Positions 34,220 to 44,700 of a stretch of DNA of 62,500 nucleotides are shown here, in pieces; the stretch's first letter is position 1, and each line of letters opens with the position of its first letter. The notes below the pieces were generated by a model. It saw only the letters and a list, made by a program, of their open reading frames with translations, searched no databases and was not told where the DNA came from. Origin of the DNA: Symbiodinium natans (taxonomy: Eukaryota > Sar > Dinophyceae > Suessiales > Symbiodiniaceae); contig CAJNDS010002165.1 of assembly GCA_905221605.1 (NCBI GenBank), positions 80,001 through 142,500 of the forward strand. The letters are read 5' to 3'. Both the position numbers and the translations under genes were made by a program.

Positions 34220-35306
34220 TTAGGTCTGGCCGCGCATGAATTGCTGTTCTTCTTCGAGCTCTTCATCCGTCATCGGGCGCCAGGGGCCTCCCTCGTAGTC
34301 CTGGATCTTTGGCCGCATGGCTTGCTGCAGCATCTCTTGCAGAGACCCATCCTGCATGCTACGCTGCAAGCCCTCCATGCGACGGGCCTTGGCGCCCTCG
34401 ATTTTTCGGGCCACCTTGCTGTCGAAGTTGTCGCGGGACTGCTGATCAACTTCGAGGTGATCCAGGAGCAAGTTGGCGAAGTCCTTGAAGTCATGCCTGT
34501 ACTGAACTAATTTGTTAATGCTGTTTCTTAGGAATTATAGTACCCAAAAAATAAAAATGTTTTGTTTCTTAGGAAATATAGTACCCAAAAATTAGAAATT
34601 ATTTCCAAGTACCCCTAAGATGCTCCCAGTAGGAGAGCTCTTTGCCCTGCTTGACCCAGCCAGAGATATGATCGCACACGGCGAGGCCCTCGGCCCCATA
34701 CAGCAGCCGAGCGAAGACCGGTGCTGGGATCTCAGAACGAGGCGGCAGTCCACGGATGGCCATCCCAAGTACGGCCGGGATCTTCTCCTATACTCCCCTT
34801 AGAACCTTAATAGCAATAATATTTTTAGTATCCTCTTGGCTTTATATGAACAAAAATTAAAAAAAGAATTCCCAAGGGGTGTAAAGTCTCATCTTGCAAG
34901 TCCACCCCATCCTTGGAAGTCTCGATGGGAATCTTGAACTTCGACTCCAAGCCACTGAACCTTACTTCTCCAATAACCAAGGGAAAAAAAGGTTAAACTT
35001 TATTATTCCTACTAAAGAAGGAAACCCAAAAAGTTCAGCTGTTGGAGAAGTAAGGAACATCTTTGCAGAAGCCTTTGGGGGCAGCATGCCGGCGTGACCG
35101 GCCCGGACGGCGACCTCCATGGCCACGATGGCACGGACGAAGGGGCAGGACTTGCAGGCCTCAGCGCGCTCCATCCCGGTCAGGATCATCTGCCAGTACG
35201 GCTTGCGCGCAGCGTTGAAGCTCTCGATGCTGCTGTACTTCTTGTCAAACTTGCGGTTGAAAACTTCCAAGAACTCGTCCGCACGCTTCAGCGATGGATG
35301 TGCCAT
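34220..35306 (-). CDS. Unrecognised conserved-looking protein, 4 exons, 259 aa
   Basis: Exons: 35306-35059, 34960-34891, 34787-34613, 34506-34220; 780 nt including TAA, one continuous frame. The protein starts MAHPSLKRADEFLEVF. It continues through an aromatic/Cys stretch (PYWQMILTGM, CKSCPF), a central part (LPPRSEIPAPVF, CDHISGWVKQG) and a helical, charged C-terminus ending TDEELEEEQQFMRGQT. I see no signal peptide, membrane segment or named domain. The three introns are 98, 103 and 106 bp; the first two are textbook introners that restore frame when removed. The spacing to the kinase gene upstream is only a few hundred bases and both read leftward. The start is chosen as the first ATG in an open frame with no in-frame extension that looks coding. 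Function unknown. Confidence 0.88.
34507..34612 (-). mobile_element. Third intron of the 259-aa gene, internally duplicated
   Basis: Modelled as GTACTTGG...AAATTAG (GT-AG). It contains two ~48-bp tandem copies of TTTTTGGGTACTATA followed by TTCCTAAGAAACA. CTTAGGGGTACTTGG at its edge and CCTAAG inside form a weak inverted repeat, so it may also derive from a TIR element. Confidence 0.6.
34788..34890 (-). mobile_element. Family C introner, second intron of the 259-aa gene
   Basis: Minus strand: CAAGAT|GAGA|CTTTACACCCCTTGG ... CTAAGGGGAGTATAG|GAGA|AGATCCC. The inverted ends of about 15 bp have three mismatches and the direct repeat GAGA is perfect. GA-AG removal gives L-Q-D-E-K-I-P-A-V. Confidence 0.85.
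34961..35058 (-). mobile_element. Family A-related introner, first intron of the 259-aa gene
   Basis: Minus strand: AAGAT|GTTC|CTTACTTCTCCAA ... TTGGAGAAGTAAG|GTTC|AGTGG. The ends are a perfect 13-bp inverted repeat and the flanking direct repeat GTTC is perfect. The left GTTC supplies the GT donor and the element end supplies AAG. Removal of 98 bp gives AAG ATG TTC AGT GGC with no change to the ancestral coding sequence. Confidence 0.93.
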
Positions 35307-35734
35307 TGCTTCTGGGTGCCCGACGCTGTAGCTGTGTTCCCGTGTTCCCCAAAACGCTACTGCTGAAATGCAGCTGACTGCTGCGACGTCTGCTGTTTCG
35401 GATACTGCTTTCCTGTGTTACACTGTTGACCTGCCTTGAGCACCGGTAAACGGAGATTCTGCATAGAGTTAGATGCTGCCCTTGTTCATGTTTTTCTTGT
35501 TTGGGGGGGGGGCGGGTGGAGGGCGGGCCATGATAATGGGTACCCTGAAGGCCAAGCCTATGGACCTAAAAACTAAGCCCTTAACCCTACTCTAAAGGAG
35601 ATAATCCTTATAAGGGACCTTCGGAGGTCATTTAGAGGGTTATAGGGTTATACCTTAAACCCTAAACCCTAAACCCTAAACCCTAAACCCTAAACCCTAA
35701 ACCCTAAACCCATACCGAAAACCCTCAACCCAGC

Positions 35735-38700
35735 CTTGCGCGCCGCCAGCGCTTCCTGGGTGGATGGAGTTGGGGGGCGGGCTTCTAGGACTTGCAGGGT
35801 TTGAGGGTTTAGGGTTTAGGGTTTAGGGTTTAGGGTTGAGGGGTTTAGGGTGGATGGGTTTGGGGTTGGCGGGTGTTTTTAGGGTTGAGGGTTTGGGGTT
35901 AAGGGTCCAGGGCTTAGGGTTTAGGAGGACTTCGGAAGATTTAAGGCGCGTTACTGGGCTTTTAAAACCGAGCCAGCTTTCTAAGGCCCCTAGCTTTCTC
36001 GGGTTTAGGGTTTAGGGTTTGCCGACGGCGCCCTGTACTCTATAATCTCACACAAAACCCAGCACCCTAAACCCCTCCTTGAGCAAGGCCAGGGTTTAGG
36101 GTTTAGGGTTTAGGGTTTAGGGTTTAGGGTTTAGGGTTTAGGGTTTCGGGTCTAACTTAAAGCTCGGGATGCGAAGGCCCATCAAAGCCTCTGCACCAAA
36201 CCCTGTCACTGCACTACCGCCTTGGGGTACTTACCACCTCGTTGCCTAAAGGTTGATGCAATGCAGGCACCCCGAAACTTGACGTACTATGGCCTACGTA
36301 TACTCACCCTCACCCCCACCCCACCACTACCCATACAAGCCCATAAACCCATACACGCACACAGCAGCTAACCTCCACAAACTCAGACGAGCAGCAAAGT
36401 CTATCTTGTTGAAGAAGTCGTGCTTCATGACTTCTGCCCTCGGCATCCAGGGTTTAGGGTCTGAGGGCTTGCAGAGTTTGAGCTCTATAGCTGTACACAG
36501 GGACTTCACTTGCGAGCCGGCTGACATCCGCGCCCCGGGGCACCAGCATCACTAAGCAAAGCATTTAAGATGCTTTGCCAGACTACCCAGTAACCTAGGA
36601 ACCAGACCATCTTGCTTCATGAACCCGGAGCCTAGACTAAGCTCCAAGACGACTCAGGGCTGAGGAGTCAGGACACGTTGGGTTTCACGTTGGTCCACCA
36701 GGCGCCCTCATCCTGCGCAAGCCATGTAGGCTCCATTAGCCTTCAACGGAGGCCCAACGCGCTGTATTGCCCCTAAACCCTAAACCCGAAACGCCTAAAC
36801 CCTAAATCCTAAACCCTAAACCCTAAACCCTAAATCCTAAACCCTAAACCCTAACTTACTAAACCCTGGGGGGCCGGGCGAAACCCCTAAGCCCTAAACC
36901 CTGGGGCGCCCGGCGTGTTTTTGGCCCCCAGCCGCAGCTCCGGCTCTCGCTCCATCGTCGCCGTGATGAGGGATCTCAGGCTTTTTCTCTGGGGGTTTAG
37001 GGTTTAGGGTTTAGGGTTTGGGGTTTAGGGTTATAGGGTTTTAGGGTTTTAGGGTTTTCGGGGTTTTCGGATTTAGGGTTTAGGGTTTAGGGATTAAGGT
37101 TTTCGGGTTTTCGGGTTTTAGGGTTTAGGGTTTTCGGGTTTTCGGGTTGTAGGATTTAGGGTTAGACCCCCAAGTAGTATGATCCCCTCATAGTAAGGAC
37201 CCCAAAGGGTACCCCGATGTTCGGAAACCCACATATGGACTACAGGTCTTCCGGGGGTTCTTGAGGGTCTCAGGGTTTCGGGGGTTTAAGGGTTTGAGGC
37301 ATTGAGGGTTTAACCGTGCCTTACTGGGGTCCGTCTTATTCAGGAATCGCACGATTAAGAGTTTAGGGCTTAAGGGCTTAGGGGCAAAGGGGTTTGAGGG
37401 TTTGAGAGCTTCAGGGTTTAAGGGTTTGAGGGTCTCGGGGTTTAAGGGTTTGAGGGTTTCAGGGGTTAAGGGTTCAAGGGTTTTTGGCTTCAGTGTTTTG
37501 AGTTGCTGATGTCGAACTTTGGGCTTCGGGTTGCCTAGGTCCAGGCTTGCAGCATTTTATCGGGCTCAGCAGGTCTATAGGCCTGTAGGCTTCAGGGCTA
37601 CTAGGGCTTAAAGGGGCTTTGGGATGGAGGGGTTTAGGGTCGAGTAGACGGCTTGTATAAAGCTCATCTCTAAAACCCTAACCCCTAAAATCCCTATAAA
37701 CCCTATGAACCCTGTAAACCCTTTAATGAACCCTATAAACCCTATAAACCCTATAAACCCTACAAACCCTATAACCCCTATAAACCCTGCAAACCCTATA
37801 AATCCCATAAACCCTATAAACCCTACAAACCCTACAAACCCTGTAAAGGCTATAAACCCTACCAACCCTATGAACCCTAAAAACCCCTAGAAGCCCTATA
37901 AACCCTGTATACCCTACAAACCGTATAAACCCTATCAACCCTATAAACCCTATGAAGCCCTAAACACTGCGGTTTTTGGGCTTCGGGGTTTCTGCCAGCG
38001 AGTCCCTCTCAGCCCGCAGCGCTGCCGCTGTCGGGAGGGAGCTGGGGAGTTCGAGGGGCTCAAACCTCGGCGGGTTTAGGGTTTCTTAGGGTTTAGTAAG
38101 GTTTAGAGTTTAGGGTTTAAGGTCTGTCTTTGTGCACACTACACATACAAACCCCCCCAAAACACCCTGAACTCTAAACTTAAAACCCTAAACCCTAAGC
38201 CCAAATTCAGGAGAATTTCCGGGTTTCGGGTCTGGGGAGATATTATGCAGGGTTTGTCTTAGGGCAGGAGGAAGTCGCCGAGCTGCGCGATGTTGTGGCG
38301 AAGTGTCTCCTTCCTTTGCGTGGGTTTAGGGATTATAGGGTTTAGGGTTTAGGGTTTAGGGTTTAGGGTTTAGGGTTTAGGGTTTAGGGTTTAGGGTTTC
38401 GGGTTTCGGGTTTGGGAGTGGGTTTCAGGGTTTGCCGGGGTTTAGGGAGGCCTTCATGCTTACTGAGACTGCGGGTCCAAGATCCTGTACCACTCCACAT
38501 CCCCTAACCCCGCAAGGCCCACGACCTCCGACGCATTCTCACCCTGTTGGTTAGTAGGGAATGAGGGAATGAGGTACCCTATATAATCCCTTAAAGGGTA
38601 TAATACAGGGGGATACATAATCCCTAAAGGGTATATGTAAGGGGATATAGGGTACCTCACTCCCTCATTCCCTACTAACCAACAGTGAGTTTTGCCGAGC

Positions 38701-41700
38701 CACTCCCTGTGGAAGAAGGGCGGCATTCCAGTGAGCATCGTGTACCTCCAGCACGGGCTGACCCTTCTAGACTCCAAACCCTAAACCCTAATAAGGTTCG
38801 GAAACCCTAAACCCTAAACCCTAAACCCTAAACCACCATATTGAGGCGCTCGCACCTTCAAATCTCAAAAGCCGTAGACTCCGCGAACTCTGGCAAGGCA
38901 GGAGCTCAGACTTCCGCAATTCAGGGTTTAGGGTTAAGGGTTTAGGGTTGAGGGTTGGGATGTTCCCTCTTATACTAACAGCTCCTTAGTAGGGATTATA
39001 GTAGGGAGGGGGTACCTATTATCCTCATTAAGGAGCTGCTAGTATAAGGGGGAACATCCCAGGCTGTCTTCGCCAGGGCTGCACGCAGTCTACCCTGAAA
39101 ACTTACCGATTCTTGGGTCCCATGTAGCCTCTTAGAGGTACCAAGTTCTTTAACTTGTTTTCAGAACCAGTATGGCAAGGTCTGATCTGAGGTGGTTCAC
39201 GATCTCTCAGGCTACACCGTGGCAACAAAAGCCCCGATGAACAGGGAAGGATGCTTGTGGGGGTGGAAGAACTGAAGCTTTAAGGTTTCGTGTACGTACG
39301 AGCTTGTATTTCGCTGAGCTGCACCAGGACCCCGAGATTGTAGATGTCCACCTCCAGGAATTCAGGGGGGGGGGGGGGTTTGGGGTTTGGGGTTTAGGGT
39401 GCAGGGTTTCGGGTTGAATTAGGGGGGCCTCTCTTCTTTCCGTTGAGATATGGCCGGGACGCTGAGGTCTCGAATAATGCTCAGGGCATCCCCCCAAAGG
39501 TCTGAAGAACTCAGGTAAGGCAAAAACCCCCCAACGCCTGTTCTACACCAGCGTCCTCTCGGAATGATGTTTGTAGAAGTGGATCCATTCTCAAGGGTTT
39601 AGGGTTTAGGGTTTAGCCACGAAAAGATTCCCTAAACCCTTGAGCCGCAAGGGCGCCCAAGCTACCCTGAACCCCACACACCCTAACGTACTTGCAAGAG
39701 CAAAAACATTGCCACAGTTTAGTACCGGATAGGATACATGCTAAGCCCTTAAGGGCCCTACAACGTTACACCCTACAAACCCTATAAAATCCTACAACAC
39801 CCTACAAACCCCTATAAAACCATATTATGAAACCCGATAAACCCCATAAAACCCCTAGATAAGCACGATCAAAACCCTGCAAAACCCTGTAGCCCCTATA
39901 AATCCTAGTATGAACCGTGTATGCCCGGATGGCAGGGTTTACGTAGGGTTTAGGGTTTTAGAGTTTTAGGGTGAGGGTTTAGGGTTTAGGGTTTAGGGTT
40001 TAGGGTTTAGGGTTTAGGGTTTAGGGTTTAGGGTTTAGGGTTTAGGGTTTAGGGTTTAGGGTTTATGGTTTAGGGCTTAGGGCTTAGGGCCCAGGGCTGC
40101 AAGCAGGGAGCCGTCGTTCCGTGCATCTTGCCCAGGAGGATCTCCGGGGCGATGTACGCCACCTCTCAGCGCGGCAGAGGTTTTCTCGGTTCAAGGGGCC
40201 TGTATGCAAGGTTTGCAGGGTTTAGGGTTTAGGGTTTAGGGTTCAGGGTTCAAGGGGCCTTTATAAGGTTGAGAGGGCTTTGTAGGGTTTAGGGCTGTTG
40301 TAGGGTGCGGCAGAGACTTTTTGGTTTAAGGGGCCTTTATAAGGTTTACAGGGTTTGTACGAGTAGGCTTTAGAGCGTAAGCAGGGTTCATCGCGTTCAA
40401 GGCATCCAAGATCACAGGGTTTAGGTGGGTTTCGGCTTGGAGTGCTTGGGGTGTGTTTGGTGTGTTTGGGGGGTGTGGTGCATGGGGTGTTTGAGGCGTT
40501 TGGGGCGTTCGGGGTGTTTGGGGTGTGTGGGGTGTTTGGGGCGCAGGGGCTGGGGCACGAAGCGCCGAGACAACCAAAGCCATGGACCAGCAAACTTCCG
40601 CTCTCGGTCCAAAGCCCAAAACCCCGCAACCTGAAAGCACCAAGCCTCCAAATCCGATAGAAAAAGACACCCCAAAAAACCCAAAAGCCCTAAATCCTAA
40701 AGCAACAGCCCCCTTAAACAGTATATAATTCAGAGAGACTATGCATAACTACCATTTGCGAACCCTCAACCTCAAACCCCTAAACCCTAAACCCTAAACC
40801 CTAAACCCTAAACCCCGAAAGAGCCCAAAAGGCAGCAGAGCAGCGGAACCACAATGGGTCTTTGTGCCGACTCCCCTCCTCACCTTGGGAAGATGTATGG
40901 GTTTCTAACCCTAAACCCTAAACCCTAAACCCTAAACCCTAAACCCTAAACCCTAAACCCTAAACCCTAAACCCTAAACCCTAAACCCTAACCCTAAACC
41001 CTAAACCCTAAACCCTAAACCCTCAACTAGGGCTTGGGGTTCGGGGTGTATATCCCTAGGCTTTGGAAAGTTGGGGATTCTGGGGTTGCCCACCTAGGTT
41101 GGCCTCCTAAAGCATCTGCAAGGCTCCTACACAAGAGCCTCCTGAACCCAAGTTAGGGTTTAGGGTTTAGGGTTCAGGGCTCAGGGTTCAGGGTTTAGGG
41201 TTAGGTTTAGGGTTTAGGAATTCAAAGATTACTTGTAGTTGCTAGTTCTTTGCAAGGAGTTCGGGACATTGGGATCCTACAGAACTGCTTTAAGCATAGA
41301 AGCGGGGCGGATCTGATTCGGTCTAGGGTTTAGGGTTTAGGGTTTCTAGAAGTAGCATCCCGACTCACTTCCTGCAGAACGACGGCATCCTAAACCCCCT
41401 CTGAAAACCTCAGGGGAACAACCCTCGTCCTCCACCTTGGGCCCCAGAACCTTCAGTCCCCCCCCAAAAAAAACCCTAAACTCTAAAACCCTGAGACCCT
41501 AAACCCTAAACCCTAAAACCCTGAGACCCTAAACCCTAAACCCTAAACCCTAAACCCTAAACCCTAAACCCTAAACCCTAAACCCTAAACCGCCCAAATC
41601 GGAAGGGCCGCGCCATCCTTGGAGAGCCCGAAGTCCGTGAGCATGGCATGCCCTTCGCCATCGAGGAGCACCTCAGCTCGGGGTTTAGGGTTTAGGGTTT

Positions 41701-44700
41701 AGGGTTTAGGGTTTTGGGATTTAGGGTTTAGGGTTTGAGTTTAGGGTTAGGGTCTAGGGCTTAGGGTGTACGTAGGGTTTAGGGCATAGGGTTTAGCGGC
41801 GTTTAGCGTCTTTAGCTGCCTGGGGCTTCCCCTGAGTGTGGCGATTTTGCTAAAGATCTGGATGTCGACTTTAAAAAGACGGACTGCAGCTCGGGGCTGT
41901 TTGAACACTCGGGGAGCTTTCGGGTGATGTTCAGGTGAGCTAAGCACGGCTGCAAGGGTTGGAGAATTTCGGGCAGATAGAGACGTGTCTCGTGTTTAGG
42001 GCCCAAGCGCCGGGATGCTTCCTGCCCCAGCCTGAGGCCTTTTGGGCTTGAAACGGCTGCACCCTCCTACTTTCCAGGATTTTGGGGTCCGGGTGGGGCT
42101 TACCTACAGGACCCGAATCTTTTTTGCTTTACGTTCTTGTTCTCGAAGCCTTTCTAGGATCCGTCGGTAGCCCGCCCAAACATGATAGAGTTCTTGCAAT
42201 GGGTTCTGAAGTTTGAAGCCCGCAAGGTTGCTCAAGGTATAGGAGGACATGGGAGGGCTTCTTGGGCTGCGGGCGTTGTCGGGCTTGAGATCGCGGTAGA
42301 CGATCTTCCTGGCAGCGTTGTGGGGGGAGGTTAGGGTTTCGCATGATCCGAGGACTGTCAGTTTGGGGACCCTGTGAACCATAGAACTGGTTTGGGAGGG
42401 TCATATCGGGTGTGGGAATGTGCAAACATTACTGGTCTTGTTGAAACCGACACTAATGTTCTGACTGCTACCATAACAACTGCATCAATCAAGCCCCCCT
42501 TCCCTCACTTCGAGAGTAAGGTCCAGAGCCCAGCAGGAGGGGCACGCACATGAGCTAGCGAAGTAGCCAAAACTCGCCGATCTATGCTATACCTCGGCCC
42601 CACATGACCCATTCGTGTGAGAGCTTCTAACCCCGACCCCCTGAACCTCGAACACTACAAGCCCTATACCCCCAAACGCTTCGGAGGGTTTCGAATTTAC
42701 CTAAACCGCCCCCTCTCCCCCACCAAGTACCCCTTCAGCTACCCTAAATACCCCCCTTAAGGTACACTTTGAGCCTCATTTTAAGTGCACCTGGGGTTCC
42801 GGACAAGTTTTTGGGTTGTTCAGAGACAGGTTGAGGAGTTTGGGGTGCCTGCACGCCCCTCCGGGGGTCGAGGCACCATGGGTTGGCCTCTAAAACCAAA
42901 AGTCCCAGCTAAGATCGGCTTAGGGTTTAGGGTTTAGGGTATAGGGTTTAGGGTTTAGTGTTTAGGGTTTAGGGTTGAAATATCCCAAGCCTCTAAGCCC
43001 TTAACCCTACAAAATCACCCTGCCCTGGCTCCATTTTCTACGGGCTTTTGTGTTTTGGGTTCAGGGTTCTGGGTTCCGACTTTAGCAGCCGGAGCCCTAC
43101 AAGCCCCACGATGCCAGCACACCTTGCGTGCAGGTACACGAGCGCCAGCAGCAGCTCCTACATTGGCGGGTTTAGAGTTTAGGGTTTAGGGTGTACTGAT
43201 TCATGGTTGGGACAGTATTAAAATTTTAAATCTATATGCCTTATTCGGTTTAAGTACCCTTAAAAATGTAAAATGTTACCCAACTATGACAAAGTGTAGG
43301 GTTTAGGGGCTAGCTTCGCTGGAGGAGTTGGCTAGGCTGCAGGGTTTAGGTTTTAGGGGTTGAGGGGGTTGACTCCTACGATGGCCCTTTTTTTCCCTCG
43401 GGAACCCTGTAAACAGGGCCCCCAGACCGTAAACCCTAAACCCTAAACCCTACACCCCCAGGAGTTCCCATGATTATCTGAATCTTAGAGTTGAGGATGG
43501 CGCTGGTGCTGTACTTGGAGGTTCATGGTACTTTGAGAACCAATTATATCTGTACTTATACCCCACTTTATCAGCCCGTTAAGTGCCCCTCATAAGGTTA
43601 TAAGTACAGTTCTAAGTACAGTTCTAAATGGTTCATAAGTACCATGAACCTCCAAGTAGGCGTTACAGTAGGGGTTCTTGTGGTTGAGAGTCTTATATGG
43701 GTGAGCTGATTCCAGCTCGATCTTGCATCGAGGCAGGGCGGCTCGGGTCTGGAGCCTACTGGGACAACCGGAAAAAATCCCCTCAACCCTAAACCCTCTA
43801 AAAATACTACTCTTAAAGCCTGAGAGCCGACCAAAAACAATCCAAAAACACCAGCACCACTGAACTTGGCGCTCTACACGGCGGCTCCCTTGCTCACCCA
43901 ACTTTTTGTGTACACGGTTTCGGACTTAGCGCGCAGGGCCCCCAGAGCATCTCAACTAATGGTCTCTTTGATCTAGCTTATCTTACTGGTTTTTACTTCG
44001 TTCTCTGAAACCCCAGAATCAAGTACCTTATGCCTTCTATGACACCTTCGAACTCAATGGATTTATAGGAAACCTCATATAAACTCCCGATCAGGCACCT
44101 CGTAAGACGATGCCCTAAACCCGTAACCCTGAAAACCCCAAACCTTCAAAACCCGAAACCCTACACCCCAATCCCTAAGCCCCAAGCCCTAAAACAACCT
44201 GAAACCCTGGACCCCAAACCTTAAACCCTCCGATGGTGGTCCTAAACTCTAACCCTAAACCCTAAACCCTAAACCCTAAACCCTAAACCCTAAACCCTAA
44301 ACCCTAAACGTGGGCTCCGCTGCGAAGTGCCGCGCGCCGCGCTCATCTAAGGTCCGCAGGTGCCGGCCTTCTCAAGAAGCTGCGGTGGTTTAGGATATAG
44401 GGTTTAGGGTTTAGGGTTTAGGGTTTGGGGTTTAGGGGGTTTAGGATTTAGGGTTTAGGCTTTACAGGGTTTAGGGCTTTGGGGTTGATGTATAGGGTTT
44501 AGGGGCTTCGGGCTTGTAGGGCTTGGGCTTGAGCGGGGAGTTCCTCTACTTGCAGGCAAGGTTGCCCCAAATTCTAAGCCCTAAGCCCGAAGCCCCAAGC
44601 CCCAAACTCTAAGCCCTAAGCCCTAAGCCCAAATCCTCAACCAACCAACCCCCAACCCTCAACCCTCAACCCTAAACCCTAGACCCTAGACCCTAGACCC

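Noticed and set aside
35400-35460. Relict spliced-leader sequence upstream of the 259-aa gene
   Set aside because: Only a short GCTCAAG match is present, too short to count.
36660-36720. Minus-strand frame DEGAWWTNVKPNVS with stop as kinase tail
   Set aside because: It lies between two kinase exons that join each other in frame and order, so it is probably intronic.
37608-37938. Open frames with G-F-I-G-F or N-P-I-N-P repeats
   Set aside because: Translation of the CCCTATAAA nonamer array on both strands.
38460-38777. 105-codon frame joining a kinase exon to M2 sequence and beyond
   Set aside because: The kinase frame continues better from 38704 to 38313. The rest of the frame is M2 element and flank.
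41360-41390. Possible kinase activation-loop micro-exon (P-S-F-C)
   Set aside because: The motif fits in sense, but no pair of splice sites joins it in frame to both the DFG and the APE exons.
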